DNA from: Arbacia lixula
Lineage: Eukaryota > Echinodermata > Echinoidea > Arbacioida > Arbaciidae
DNA: 64,000 nucleotides
Assembly (NCBI GenBank): GCA_963669155.1
Contig: OZ022583.1
Span: forward strand, 13,002,559 to 13,066,558
Direction: 5' to 3'
Shown here: positions 1 to 11,924 of the stretch, piece by piece
Layout of the letters: each line of letters begins with the position of its first letter
Position numbering within the stretch: position 1 is the first letter of the stretch
Position numbers and translations under genes: made by a program
Notes under the pieces: generated by a model
The model's database searches: none
What the model saw: only the letters and a program-made list of their open reading frames with translations
What the model was told of the DNA's origin: nothing

Positions 1-1872
1 AGCCATTAATAACTTCTGGAAGACGTAGAGCCTCTCCGGAGTGCAGAAGGCGATCTCCCCGGACGAGAACTCCTGGAGGTAATACCACTGTCGAGACTTG
101 GGTTGCTCTATTTTGTGCCCGACGACGAGGGACTGGACGAACTGCAGGCCGTCGGTGTACCGATCGATGTCGACAGACTTCTCCTTGTGGTTGATCCAGG
201 CGATGAGGACAGAGCCGTCGCGACAGACGCACGGATAGGCGGATGACGTGGTGCCATTCCTGGTGACAAACGCCCTCTGCGTTCCGGACGCGTCCACAAC
301 CCGGATGGACTTCATCCCGCATTTGATGACGAGACGACCAGTAGGATTGAGCAGCGCGAAGATCTGGTTGGGTTCATATCCGGGACACGCAATCTCCCGG
401 ACCGGCTTCCCGCCAGTATGGGCGAACACCTGGATCTTCTTGGCCTTCCGGTAGCTGACGTAGATCTGGTCGTCTGCGTCGACTGCGAGACTGCTGATTC
501 CGCCCTCGGCATAGCTCAGGGTCAGGAAGCGCGCTTCGCCCTTCTCGCATTTTGTGTTGTACACCGACAGGTGGTTTTTAATGTCAAGCACGACGTACTT
601 CCCGGTGGAGAGGACTCCAACTTCCCGGATCAAGACGCCCTTGAGGATACTCTCCTGCAGTTTCCCTTCCCTTGACACGATCTCGATACCTCCCTGGCAG
701 CACCCGATGGCCAGACGTCCATTCGGCATGGCCGCCATGGCGTTCATGCTGTTGGTGCTGCTCAGTTCCTTCTCTCCAACCACTGACCATCCAACCTCCT
801 GGATATCCCCCAGCTCTAGCTCATCCTTCCCGACATTCCTCTCGAAGGTGATCGACTCGCCCTTCTTGGTGGACGTCCACAGCTTCTCGTAGTCTGGACC
901 CTCTGCATTCAGGATGCCCTCCAGAGACTGGCACAGCGTGTCGTGAACCGCCAGGGACTCCTCCTCCACGGGCACCTTCGCGCCGTTCCCGACCAGATCG
1001 TGCGCCGTCTTGATGCGGGAGATTTGCTTGTGACCCGCGTTCTTCATGTCCAACAGCTCTGCCTTGACCTCATAAATTCTCTCTTCAGCCTTTTCCTTCA
1101 AAAAGTCCTTCCTCTTGGCTAGCTTTTGAATGGATTCCTCGTAAGCCTTGTCGATCTGGTTGTTGATCTGCTGCAGAACGTCCTTAAGCCTCCCGCGCTG
1201 CTCGTCCACGGAGTCGATGTATTTCTTGATGAACTCTGTCTTGACGTTGGCTTTTGATCCCAGATCCTCGATCTTCTTCTTCATGACGTCCTCGTGCTCC
1301 GTCGCCTCCAGGATGCGATGTCCCTCTCGGCCGTGCTCCAGCATCCCGCACCGGAAGCACACGTACTTCCGGCAGTCGGCGCAGAAGCACTCCTCGTCCT
1401 CCTTCGGGTGCTTCTTGCACTTGCTGCGTCTCCTGGGAGAGATCTTCCCCGAAGAGATGTCCTTGACGCACACCAGCGGGTGGTCGGTGGCGCTGAACCA
1501 CTGCGCGTGGGCCTTCTTGCAGGTGTCGCAGAGGTACTTCCCGCAGGCCTGGCAGAACACCACGGCTTCCTTGCTCTCCCCGGACTCGCAGCGCGTACAG
1601 GCCTGCTGCTGGTTCTCCACATCCTCCACCAGGGATTTCAGCGCCGTGCTCGTCCGCAGCTGCCCGACGCCGCCGCCGTTGACCGAGGTCACATCCCGGC
1701 AGACCGGACAGGGCAGCGTCTGGTCATCGCTGGTCTGGCTGAGAAGCAGGTACTCCAGGCAACCCTTGCAGTAGGTGTGAGAGCAGGACAGGATCTTGGG
1801 TTCCTTGAAGATGTTAAGGCAGATAGGACACTCCAGACTCTGCGCGTTCACCTGCTTGTATTTCTTATCCAT
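1..1872 (-). CDS. TRIM-family RING/B-box E3 ubiquitin ligase (5' part, runs off left edge)
   Basis: Reading the minus strand from the ATG at 1872, 624 codons stay open to the window edge without a stop or intron. A C3HC4 RING finger is formed by C15, C18, C30, H32, C35, C38, C55 and C58 (motifs CPIC, CSHTYC, CPVC). B-box 1 uses C92, C95, C107, C110, C115, C118, H122 and H131. B-box 2 uses C152, H155, C164, C167, C172, C175, H180 and H185. A lysine/glutamate-rich coiled coil follows at about 190-310. Residues about 365-624 show repeated short beta-strand blocks (GRLAIG, KYVVLD, QIYVSY, SVLIAW) like the propeller of NHL-type TRIM proteins. Known TRIM proteins with this layout are E3 ligases acting in cytoplasmic signalling or RNA control; substrate here is unknown. 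The start is chosen because GCCACCATGG is an ideal Kozak context just after a splice acceptor. GC content is far above that of the flanks. The 3' end of the gene is not in view. Confidence 0.93.
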   Translation of the reverse strand, partial: MDKKYKQVNAQSLECPICLNIFKEPKILSCSHTYCKGCLEYLLLSQTSDDQTLPCPVCRDVTSVNGGGVGQLRTSTALKSLVEDVENQQQACTRCESGESKEAVVFCQACGKYLCDTCKKAHAQWFSATDHPLVCVKDISSGKISPRRRSKCKKHPKEDEECFCADCRKYVCFRCGMLEHGREGHRILEATEHEDVMKKKIEDLGSKANVKTEFIKKYIDSVDEQRGRLKDVLQQINNQIDKAYEESIQKLAKRKDFLKEKAEERIYEVKAELLDMKNAGHKQISRIKTAHDLVGNGAKVPVEEESLAVHDTLCQSLEGILNAEGPDYEKLWTSTKKGESITFERNVGKDELELGDIQEVGWSVVGEKELSSTNSMNAMAAMPNGRLAIGCCQGGIEIVSREGKLQESILKGVLIREVGVLSTGKYVVLDIKNHLSVYNTKCEKGEARFLTLSYAEGGISSLAVDADDQIYVSYRKAKKIQVFAHTGGKPVREIACPGYEPNQIFALLNPTGRLVIKCGMKSIRVVDASGTQRAFVTRNGTTSSAYPCVCRDGSVLIAWINHKEKSVDIDRYTDGLQFVQSLVVGHKIEQPKSRQWYYLQEFSSGEIAFCTPERLYVFQKLLMA

Positions 1873-1884
1873 GGTGGCAGATCT
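1873..1884 (-). promoter_or_regulatory. Splice acceptor and Kozak leader of the TRIM exon
   Basis: On the minus strand a pyrimidine-rich tract ending in TCTTTTCAG is followed by ten untranslated bases and the ATG. AG lies at 1884-1883, so the exon begins at 1882. The short leader GATCTGCCACC means that nearly all of the 5' UTR must come from an upstream exon. Confidence 0.75.
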
Positions 1885-4228
1885 GAAAAGAGACAAAAAT
1901 AATTCCCAGGGGGTAAATGAAGAGTGAAACAACGACATAACCAATGACAACACATGAATGGTGTCTCATCGCATACCAAACAAATAGGGAAAGATAAATT
2001 GCAAATGTATTCCATGGCAACTACCCAAAACACTGCATGTTTATACGTGTGTTTTCATCAAAATATTGCGGGCATATGATTTATATTTTTGCCATAGTTT
2101 GAACGAAAATCTCATTTTGCTGACCATAATTGCGCAGAAGAGCGAAACTATTCGTAAAGTGCACAGGGGAAATGCTACAACAAGAGAAGTGAACTCTAGT
2201 AACTCGTTATCGGCCATTGATGCATTTTGCACTGGTTATACACACCATTTCCATAGGGCAGTATGAAGTCTGGCAGAGAAGGAGTTAAAACACGCGTCAT
2301 ACCAGATTAGCATGACGTAAGCTCCAAGATGCGTCACCAGTGTCATGATTGTAAGTGAAGATTGAGGGTTGGGCAAGTGTGGGGATGGGGGTAGGGTGTG
2401 CTTTATAAATGTGGTTGGCTCGCACGAATACAGCTACAGCTCTGTCATCAAATATCATGCATTGTCGAAGAAATTTTGATTTAAAGGCATTTTCTACGTT
2501 TCAAGATGCCTAAACTTGTCAACTAAAAATGAAGATGAACGGCACACCTGCCTCTGATGTAATAATCGTCACCGCCAAATGCAAATGCAAATTATCCAGG
2601 TGTCATTAGAGAACAGGTGCGCATGTCGTTATGTAACGCACATCTGAAATTAAATACTGGTTAAATCGACCTGGCTTACTCGCCTCTTTTCTTGGGCAGT
2701 GCTTTGGTGAGTGTACTATATTAGTCCAGGATTAAGAAACGCGCCGATGTGTCATTTAAACCAAGGGGTGGTAGTGGCCAAGAAAACGTGACTCGTCATC
2801 ATGGGACAACTATTCTGCCGTGACCACAAGGCCGATTCTCATTTCATCTCAGGTGGAGGATTCGTCTCAAATCAATAAAGCACTTGGAGTTAAACTCGAC
2901 TGATCCCTTTGACGCCAGCAGGCCGTGCCTACTGCAGTTACGGGTGCTGTGACCATTGACACAACTATACCTTGCCTTAAAAATGTCCCACTCTTTTAGT
3001 GCCATGCAAAAATAATGTGGCTCTATCGGACTGATCTATATGTATTACTTACGAGTAAAATCATACGTAGCTCATAAAGAGTTGACCTTACAAGGAAATA
3101 TCGGAACAAAATGATTGCGCTTGGTCTGCCAGTTCACGCCGACATTTTTGTTCAATTATGACTTGGATAATATCGAGGTTGTAAATCATTCAGTTCGTTT
3201 GGATTCCGGAAGACACGCAATCAGCAATGACTCCCTTCGCTTAGCTTAATGGGCGAATTTTCTTTCAATGGAAACGGAAATGCCACTGTCAAGGGGATTA
3301 GAGTTTACGTTGAGAACCAGGCTGCCAAGTCGTAATGAACGGCCGTTTGCGTATTACTAACAAACGGAAGGACGTGACACCTCGCTCTAACTCTAGTAGC
3401 AATGATGTCTTACTTTAGGCAAGGATGTTTAAAGAAATGGACATCCATCCCTTTATTCATGATCAACGGCTGCTATCTATATTACAATGCATATACGATT
3501 GCGTCATGCCCACCTAGATTTAACAATATATCAAGCATATGCCCCCAAGAAAACACACATTTTAATTTTCGCTGGTGAACTGGAAGCTTGGTCATGTAGT
3601 GTTTCAAATGCGATTTTCCCTCGAATAAATCGTTGTAGACGCGTCGTTAACATGGTTAGTATTCCATCAACTAAAGCTGCAACTGTGCAAGCATTTAGGG
3701 TAATTATATTTCTCCGTTTTTGTTTATGTGCCAAATCTAAGCAAAATTCACCCAGTCTGTCGGTGGCATCGAAATGGGATCAAAGAATAAAAGCTATGTT
3801 TGCCTTCCTGTGTTACTCGAAGGAGAGTCGATGGATTCGCATTGATTAAACGGCTGATGGTGCTCAATACACAGATACGAGCTAAACATCCTTGGTTTAG
3901 GTTGCAGGAGACGGGAGATCCGCACGCGTTTCATTATCCAACTATTTTTATGTTTCATTTTCTTTTTCTATTATCAACGATATGTTTCAGTTAGCGTTAT
4001 CACTTTGATAACATGCTTTGTTTTATATGATACACGTCACACAAAATGCGAAAAAGTGTGTTTAGAAAATGAGTAAAACCGAGTGAAAATATAAAATGGT
4101 GTCAGCTGGTTTGAATTGATTCAACTCGTTTCAACTGGATATATTTGGATTCGACTGGGCACATAAAACTATACTAGTTAAAATTAATATGTTTTCAGTT
4201 CAAGTCGAATGGTTACATCTGGAAAGCA

Positions 4229-4316
4229 AGGCCCTGTTTTATGAAGATTTGTGATTGATCTCAACTTAACTTGCAATCGATTCAGATCAATTGCAACTCG
4301 TTATAAGACGGGGCCC
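4229..4316. repeat. GGGCCC-ended foldback repeat, copy 1
   Basis: An imperfect inverted repeat starts with GGCCCTGTTTTATGAAGA and ends with ATAAGACGGGGCCC. The centre carries TGATTGATCT and related TTGCAATCGATT/TCAATTGCAA words. The same family recurs near 5966, 11925, 32555, 33110 and 55895. It looks like a small non-autonomous MITE; no target-site duplication was resolved. Confidence 0.6.
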
Positions 4317-5494
4317 AGTTAAAGTTTTACTTTCATATAAACATAAAATGGACTCGTTTAAATGCTGGTGCCTTCGCGATGCAGTAATTGTACGCTTGCC
4401 CCACGACGGTAGAAAAATGTGTGTTAGCACTTCGTGATTTGTCAGGGGACCACGCATCAAGTCAACTTCTGACGTGCTCTGAAAAGGGGAGGGGTCGTGG
4501 GTTATCAGCCCCCTCCCCTGCCGCCCCCATCCCCGATCACCAGATTAATAGCATAATATCATGAATAAGAATGTGCCCCCCCCCCCCATTTTTTATAGAT
4601 ACTTTACAAGATATTCGTTTTTTGTGTGTGTTTTTTTTTACTATTGTCAAACTGCGCGATGTCTTTTCTTCAACAGATAGCCTAGATCATCCACGGAGTG
4701 ACGCATTTGTCATGTTTATGATGCCAATTTGCTGATAGGGTTTGATTGGTAGCACTGAACTAAAACAGTGGTATAGTTCGGTGATTGGTAGCCGTGATGT
4801 TTGTTTTCTTCGCCACCTGCGACCTTCTGCCTGAGTTTAATACTGAGCGAGATGTCACGCGGACGGCCCAAGAGACATGTCGTAGAGGAAGACATTTGTC
4901 AGCGAGTGACGCTCCGCACCCACGAGAGAAAATAGAAACTAGATAGTATGTAGATGGGGGGGGGGGGGGGAGAGATATGGGGAAGATTAGGTGTGGTCTC
5001 ACTACTGTGTCCACGATCCAGTCAAACAATTGTTTATTTCAGCTCTCGATGCGCCATTTGTGAATTTATCTAAAAGTAATACACTAAAATGCCATAGAAC
5101 TTCATTTTGTCTGGCACGCGAAAAGGTTTAATGGTAGGGCCTATCATGCCTATAGGGAAGCAGTGCTAATGAAGAATTGTTCCTCCGTCATCATTAAGTC
5201 CAGATTTTGTTTAAAACTTTACCATTTTGAGATGATATCTTCCAGGTATGTCCTGAACTCAAACAAAAATTGAGATCCATTTTCATGATCAACGGCGTTT
5301 CATCGATTTCGGATTTACTATTAGTCTATACTTCCCCTTACTTTTAGCTGTCAAGTTAACTCTTTTTGGGTCACATGTGCATTCAGTCGCAGAGAGTGGA
5401 CTTACGTTATTTACAATGTTGGTTAAGCTTTCTACATGTACTTAACGTGGATTATGTGCACGGAAAGCCAAATAAAACAACACAAACATCATTA

Positions 5495-5640
5495 TTGATT
5501 CGATATACATGTAATTGTCCTTCGAATCACTATGGTATATTGAGTTTATCCACATAATAATTGCAGTAAATAATCAAAATCACATACTGCTGTGATTCTG
5601 TGATGACAATCAATGATTTTGTGGCAGCATCTGATGATTT
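5495..5640. repeat. Dispersed repeat, copy 1 (pair with 53293-53435)
   Basis: About 145 bases align in the same orientation with 53293-53435. Shared words include GAATCACTATGGT, ATTGAGTT, GCAGTAAATAAT/GCAAATAATTGAAATCA and TGTGATTCTGT. The element type is not recognised. Confidence 0.55.
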
Positions 5641-5965
5641 ATTTTGTCTAAGTTTAGTACACGGTCTAAGTTAAATCACCCTTTTGAATACTGGCCGGAG
5701 TTAATGCACCACTTGTTCACCCTTTGAAGCAGCAAGTACATACAGCAATACAACCCAAAAGAGCAGCATTTTCATCAAACTTTATAATGCAATGTGATAC
5801 ATCATAATGCACGGACTCTGCTCAGTGCTTTACGCAAATGGAGCATGAGTTTAAATTTGTGCTTCTTCAAACTTTTGTTTTGCCTGTTTGGAAGAGATTT
5901 ATGACACGTAATTTACAGATTATAATCGCATCAGGTTCCCTGATAAATTTTTGTTTATAGAAGCA

Positions 5966-6101
5966 GGGCCCCATCTTGAAAAGAATTGTGATAAATCTTA
6001 AACGATCACAGATCCAATTCCTGTATCTTATAGGTCTATATATAGTTACGATTAATATTAATCGCAAGTCGAGTTGCGATTCATCTTTATAAGACAGGCC
6101 C
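5966..6101. repeat. GGGCCC-ended foldback repeat, copy 2
   Basis: Begins GGGCCCCATCTTGAAAAG and ends TTTATAAGACAGGCCC. The interior has TTAATATTAATCGCAAG and related words of the same family as 4229-4316. Longer than copy 1 because of an AT-rich central insert. Confidence 0.6.
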
Positions 6102-6864
6102 AAGGTTCAATAATTGGTGCCATCGCCGCATTGAACGTGTTAAATGTTTGAATATGCCAATCGGTAATTGATCATGATTAAAATAGCTTTTCGATATAGA
6201 TTGATTCTCGCAGGGCCGGAAGATTAAATATCATTGATCAAACCCTGACAACAACGTTAAAAATGAAATGAAAAATTACAAGAAAAATTTGGTTTTGTAA
6301 TTAGTTTGTAAAATGCTATGAAGAAAGGTTAGGGCGATTAAAATACAAAAACAAGAATAAATTGGTAAAGAGATAGGGTAAGAGCATTGTTTTGGCTTTG
6401 GTCGTGGTAGAAAATGTATTTAAAAATGTATATGTGCGAGATGAACGTCACAAACTATTAATTGCTCTTTGATCATGTTAGTGGTTTAGGTGATCGTCCG
6501 TTTGTATAAACTTCTCAACTTTGCATCAAGTTCTTTTTCGATACTATCTCCTCTCCCTCGTCCAAATTTTATGCCCCTCTTCTTCTCCTCTTACCATCTT
6601 CGTTTCAGCCATGTGATCGACAGTTCTTCTGCACTCTAGCGCATCCTTAAAATGGCAATTACGGTTGATCACACCATCTTAATTAACGTGTGTTTTCTCT
6701 TATAGTGCTGAACGATAATGGTTTGCGCGTGGTCACCGACGGTACACTTGCCTAAAAACACCCAGAAAACTTTAAGAACTGATTTAAGTCTTCCCAGGAT
6801 TTAAGAATAAATGAAGTGGGGGAGGGGGAGATAGAAAAGGGGGATACTGAAGGAACATACTTAC

Positions 6865-7010
6865 CAAAATCAGACAAGATCCCTCCAGTTATTAAACCAA
6901 CGACGAGAATAACAACTGCGCGGTCACGATGCAACACAAACCACGATGAGCCGCGCGTCTCGCTGCACCAACAAAAAAACCTCTAAAATCTGTCTTCACT
7001 GATCAACTCC
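6865..7010 (-). other. Candidate non-coding first exon of the TRIM gene
   Basis: The minus strand has a near-perfect donor, TTTTG|GTAAGTATG, with GT at 6864-6863. The sequence before it (6865 to about 7010) is CpG-richer than its surroundings, as expected for a promoter-proximal exon; its 5' end is a guess. Spliced to the acceptor at 1883 it would supply the missing TRIM 5' UTR. A short upstream frame starting at 6937 would read across the junction and end at 1848, overlapping the TRIM ATG in another frame. No TATA box was identified. Confidence 0.35.
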
Positions 7011-7263
7011 AACACGCACGTTTGGCGAAGAGACAGAAAAAAACCCGGGTTGGCGCTGCTAGATCCCCACTGCCAGATGCAAGTGATGTTGCAGGAGTTT
7101 GGTCGGGACTGGCTGATAGGCGAGGAGTTGATCGGAAGCATTCGTGGAGTGCAGTCTCACCACCCCTAAGCATGCCTATAGCGGTTAGGAATGAGTGAGG
7201 CAGAGGAAATCGGTTAAATCGCCCTTCCCTCGCAATCAGCCTGCGATGAGGGTGACATGAAAT

Positions 7264-7335
7264 CAGCCCCGCCCCCCCCCATATCTGTCTCCCCCCTCCC
7301 CCTCTCCCCCTCTCCCCTGTCTCCCCCCCCCCCCT

Positions 7336-7411
<76 letters not shown>

Positions 7412-7751
7412 TCTCTATTTACCTTTCTCTTTATTTCAATATATCTCTCAATATCTCACTATTACTCGCTCCCTCTCTTCCTGTCGCTCATTTTTCAATC
7501 CACTTACTCTCTACCCCCTCTCTCTTTCTTTAAATCTATTTACATGCATCTCTCCATCTTACACTCACTCATTCTGTGTCTTATTCTCTCTTTCTCCCCT
7601 TCTCTTCTTTATTCTCTCTCTCACTCACTCATTTTTCCTATTTCACTCTTTTTGTCTTTATTTCTCTCTAGCCCCCCCCCCCCTCCATACCCTCCGTCAA
7701 TCTTTCTATATCTCCATCTCTCTCCCCCCCCCCCCCTCTTTCTCTCCTTGT

Positions 7752-7801
<50 letters not shown>

Positions 7802-7872
7802 GTCTTTGTATCCCTCGCTCTATCTATATATGTATATTTTCCCGACTTCTTTACCCCCCCCCCTCCCCCTAT
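7264..7872. repeat. CT/C-rich microsatellite cluster
   Basis: Poly-C blocks alternate with long (CT)n runs at about 7336-7405 and 7753-7798. The long open frames on both strands here consist only of Ser/Leu/Pro or Arg/Glu runs and are by-products of the repeats. Confidence 0.9.
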
Positions 7873-8460
7873 CGCCTATCGCTGAACCATACGGGACGAG
7901 CCCGGCTTCACTGCTACGTACTAGTACCTGTCACGGCACAGCCATCCGGCCAGTCTTTGAGCCTCTCATCGACGGAGAGGATTCGGCAGGCTCCCGAAAT
8001 AGAAACCTGTCGGAGCGTTCGCGTCGGTTTTTTAATGCGATGGAAGCACTTCCTATTGTAGAGGATGCGCGGCAATCAAGTCAGAAAGTCTCCTCCGATT
8101 ATCCTCGACACTTATTTTTAGAAACCTTGGGATCAATGAGCAGTCATGGCCGTGAATGTGGCTGCGAGACACGTAACATTGTGTTAAGATGGGGGTGGAG
8201 TCGTCGCCCCCCCCCCTCCCTCTCCCTCCTCATCTCCCCCCTCAGCCCTTCCTACACCAACCCCATCCCGTCGTCATCCATCCAAACTTCTAGCAAAAAC
8301 AGATTTGTCAATGCACGTCATCAGATGTCATTACATGATATGAAGTTGTTGACGTTACTGTTGATTTTACTGTGTTGTGTCTTTTCCGTTGAATTTGTTC
8401 AAAATGTTGATATGTTTTGTATTGATCTATTATTGTCGTTGTTATCACATTTTGGTATTG

Positions 8461-8555
8461 TAATGTATATTTTTTCATCTGTCAGGGCCCTCAGTGACAG
8501 CAGAGACCACCCTGCTGAAATAAAACTGGAAATGAAGAAATAAATAAATAAAGAT
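8461..8555 (+). mobile_element. 3' tail of a non-LTR retrotransposon (remnant)
   Basis: The stretch GTCAGGGCCCTCAGTGACAG, then a CACCCTGCTGAAATAAA segment, ends in an ATAAATAAATAAA tail. A related arrangement (stem-like GGGC/GCCC, CTACCCTGACTAAAT, then an AATAAATA tail) occurs at 27770-27862. A short hairpin before a microsatellite-like tail is typical of CR1/L2-type elements. Only the 3' end is recognisable. Confidence 0.45.
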
Positions 8556-8609
8556 ATATAATAGGGCATCATGATTATTCACCAAATCGATAAGACATTC
8601 ATCAAGTTT

Positions 8610-8680
8610 GACCCTGTCAGTCCCATAGGCGATAAACTGCGTTGTAGTTGACATGGACTATGATCGTTTGGTGCTGATAA
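8610..8680. repeat. Short dispersed repeat with TCAGTCCCATAGGC, copy 1
   Basis: Shares CAGTCCCATAGGCGATAAA and the following GTTGTAGTTGACATGG with 62118-62196, and more weakly with 12640-12725. All three are roughly 70-80 bases in the same orientation. Family unknown. Confidence 0.5.
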
Positions 8681-9144
8681 AGTTAACAGTGTACAGTGAA
8701 AGTGTTATCGGGTGTCGCTGGTGAAATACAGACACTTTCGTGAAGAAACCAGTGTTCAAACTGCGCATGGGTGGTGTAGCCAGCCAGTACCGACACCCCC
8801 CCCCCCCCACACACACACACACACACAGACACAAACTTCCTCCCTAAGAAAAGTACACAACCAACATTCCCGTCAGTCTTTTGGATCCTTTTTCTCAGGA
8901 AACTTGTTTACAATGTATACTCTTTTCACTTCGCACATGCATATGGAAAGCATAATTGTGGAAAATCCAAGCACTGTTTTATCTCGTTTCTCGGAGAATC
9001 CAGATTGACTGCCAGTAAGATGACGCCCTTAAATGAATCAAGCAGTATGGTTCATCCACTCAGTACACTATCTCCCTTAACTTATATCTCTCTTCCTTGG
9101 TAGAGCTGGCACATTCCTGGCAACCCCATCCCACACCGCAGGGC

Positions 9145-9294
9145 CATGTTGCATAAAGGTTTTCAATTATTGTAACTTACCATCAATGGTAAGTACGATG
9201 GCAACATTTACAATAATGAGACATCATTGGTTGTTACTATGGTAGTTACCATTGATGGTAAGTTACAATAATTGAAATCCTTTATGCAACATGG
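9145..9294. repeat. Foldback MITE with TTACCATCAATGGTAA motifs, copy 1
   Basis: Left end CCATGTTGCATAAAGG is inverted at the right end as CCTTTATGCAACATGG. Inside each arm is a near-palindrome, TTACCATCAATGGTAAG. The same layout recurs at 10042-10195, 10197-10332, 16812-16925 and 44785-44945, identifying a family of about 150 bp foldback elements. Confidence 0.75.
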
Positions 9295-9371
9295 ACAGAC
9301 ATACTAACACATATCCATCTTTTACATATGTAGACCTATGTTCTCAGGACGATCGGATGTTATTACACATG

Positions 9372-9875
9372 TTAAAGGGTTAGTTCACCCTGAAGATAGG
9401 TTGGTATCAATAAAAGCAGAAACATGAAAGAAACATAAAATTAGCGTAGGTTTTAAGAAAATCAGTCAAAGGAAAAGAAAGATATTAGATTTCGAAATTT
9501 CAACTTCGTGACGTCACGTGTGAGGTGCTCTCCCATAATACATGAATTGCTCTTTGTCTGTTTTTGACAACGGAATTTCTTTTTTTTTCATAGAGGTTTG
9601 TGTAAAACATATTTCTGATGATGTATCAAATGCACAGGTTTAAGGATGCATTTTTTTTTTTTTTTTTTTTTAGAAAATGCACATTTTCGACAAAAAAATG
9701 GACACAACATACAGGAGAGCACCTCGCACGTGACGTCACAAAATCAAAACTTTAAAAGATCATAACTTCCTGATCATTTGACGGATTTTCATCAAACCTT
9801 CACTCACTAATTTTTTTTTGTACGTGTCTGCTTTTATTGAAACAAACATGATTTCAGGGTTAACTTTGCCTTTAA
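9372..9875. mobile_element. TTAA-flanked foldback element, family 1, diverged copy
   Basis: TTAAAGGGTTAGTTCACCCT at the left matches, inverted, the right end AGGGTTAACTTTGCCTTTAA. Inside the arms are the marker words GAAAGAAACATA, CGTGACGTCACG and GAGGTGCTCTCCC, also in inverted pairs. TTAA at both ends suggests piggyBac-type mobilisation of a non-autonomous element. No transposase is encoded. Confidence 0.7.
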
Positions 9876-10041
9876 CACTGCCTGCACCAGTCAATATCTT
9901 GCTCGATGTGATATGTGTGTGTGACGAGTACTAAAATGTGACAGTGACGCATAAAAGGTTTGGCCCGTGCTCACAACGGGGGTGTAACTTAGACAGCGTA
10001 CTAAACGTAGACTAACTTCATGGGGTGCAAAATAAATAATC

Positions 10042-10195
10042 TGGCCCCTGTTGCATAAAACTTAACATTCATTGTTTACTTTGCAACATCTATTGAAACC
10101 GTGAATTTGATTGGCTGTTGAGCGACGTTTATGGGAGCTATAATCATTGATGGCAGAGTTACTATTAATGGTAAGTTTTATGCAATGGGGCCAGG
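10042..10195. repeat. Foldback MITE, GTTGCATAAAACTTA type, copy 2
   Basis: Left end GGCCCCTGTTGCATAAAACT and right end AGTTTTATGCAATGGGGCC are inverted copies. The internal ACTATTAATGGTAAG motif places it in the same family as 9145-9294. Confidence 0.7.
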
Positions 10196-10196
10196 A

Positions 10197-10332
10197 CCCT
10201 GTTGCATGTGTACTTTTGATTGGTGTAACTTACCATTAATGGTAACTACTATGGTAGCAGCCAATGGGCTTTCAACATTACTACACTTGCTATAGCAGTT
10301 ACCATCAATAGTAATTTACAATAGTAGAAAAC
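10197..10332. repeat. Foldback MITE, copy 3, directly abutting copy 2
   Basis: Starts CCCTGTTGCATGTGTA, contains TAACTTACCATTAATGGTAA and an inverted TTACCATCAATAGTAA, and ends in a decayed inverted terminus. It sits against the preceding copy, so the two either inserted side by side or arose by local duplication. Confidence 0.6.
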
Positions 10333-11199
10333 ACATAAACACTGACGCTGTCACTAAATCAGTGACTTTCATCACAGGATCACAACAATGGGTGATTTCA
10401 ATTATTCGCTGTATTTATTATGTGGACAAACGCAATACACCACATTGATTCCGAAAATAGTGTCAATGATACTGAATCAATAATAATAATGATGTTTCTT
10501 GTTGTTTTATCTGGTGTCCCATAAAGTTTGTCCCGGTTCAGTATACATGTTAAATCAAAACAACCGTTTTGAATACGGGTCTTCGAGGTTTAACTCTTTG
10601 CGTGCAGCATGTGCCTTCTGTCACCATTAATACACACAAATCCCATAGAGGAGCAGTTCACCTGCCACTAAAAGGGTTAAACTGGTCGACGATTCATCAA
10701 GCATCGAGCTATCGCAGTCAAAGTCCGCTCACCCGGAAGCCGCGGCGTGCATTCTGACGCCGGTGATTTACTGCACGGCAACAAAGCAAGAAACGTTTTT
10801 TCTTGTAACAAATGGGTTCATATCAAGGCCGTTCACTCCTTCCATTGCTCATTCTAGCACTTTTATTTGCATTTGCATATCCTTTCACAACATTTGTTGT
10901 AATTCCGCTATATGTTATCCATTGATATTTTCACGAAACATATATTACTTCATGTATTGCAATATATTACAACGAGGGGCCTATCACCACAAGCCTCGCT
11001 CTTTTGCAGCCACCCCCCCCCCCCCCCCCATATTTGTTATATGTTTCGATTATACAAACGTATTCCTCTATATTTTACGGGGGGAATGTGAACATTAAAA
11101 AAAAATCAAAATTCAAGTCAAATTCAAGAAACGCCATGAACGGCACAATAGACGTGTCGGGATGGCATGCGGCAAACCACTTCTGTCGGAAAGTACCTT

Positions 11200-11699
11200 T
11201 TAAAGGGAGAGTCAACCCTAATATTATATTGTTTATTTTTTATGATAGCACAAATATAAGGCAAAATATTTTTGTAAAGGTGTGACGAAAATGAAAGGAT
11301 AAGAAAGTTTATGATTTCTTTTTAGGGTCTCATTTTTGTAACGTCATGTGCGAGATGTCTCCCATATATTTTGTGCTGAATAATTCCATTATTTTCATTT
11401 TCCTTTTTCCTGGTGTTTAATGAGGGGGCACGTCTTTTCCATAGAGATATGTGTGTAAAATCATGTGTCTAATAAAATATCAAATGCACAGGTAAATTGG
11501 TACTCTATCCTTATAAGAAAACATAATTAATTACAAAAAATACATAACTTACGGCAAGTGACTTCACTAAATCAAGCATTTGAAAATTCCTAACTCTGTT
11601 ATCCTTTGACGGATTTTTGTCAAACCATTTCTGTGGATTATGGTCATGTTCATGCTTTTATTCAATCCAGCTTATCTACAGGGTCAACTGCTCCTTTAA
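11200..11699. mobile_element. TTAA-flanked foldback element, family 1, old copy
   Basis: TTAAAGGGAGAGTCAACCCT at the left pairs with GGGTCAACTGCTCCTTTAA at the right. Internal words (GTGACGAAAATGAAAGGA, GTCATGTGCGAGATG, CTTTGACGGATTTTTGTCA) identify it as a strongly diverged member of the family at 21407, 34535 and 9372. Confidence 0.65.
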
Positions 11700-11924
11700 A
11701 GGGAAGCTGGGGAGACGGTAGCCCGCCGCACCCCGCGGTGATGTGCCATCCCTGCATCCCAGCTGACAATATGCCAGCACCTCTTTCGGTCTTCAAACAA
11801 AACTAGGAAACATACCTTAACACAAATATGACAACGGGAATTGAAACCATCACGAAAATGCAGCTTTCGTTAGAAGTGCGCATTTCGATTTGGTTGCCTT
11901 CCAATTGTTTAAAGGCGGGCTATT

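Larger units (their letters stand above)
1885..6864 (-). other. Probable 5' UTR intron of the TRIM gene
   Basis: AT-rich DNA with no supportable coding exon. Visible content: poly-C near 4577, poly-G near 4955, two copies of a GGGCCC-ended foldback repeat (4229-4316 and 5966-6101), and one copy of a dispersed repeat at 5495-5640. Open frames here are short, without domain features or exon-like base composition. The intron call rests on the acceptor at 1883 and the candidate donor at 6863-6864. Confidence 0.45.

Noticed and set aside
7257..8543. 428-codon plus-strand open frame
   Set aside because: Its first half is translated CT and poly-C repeats; the second half has no domain and ends in a retrotransposon tail. 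No exon-like features.
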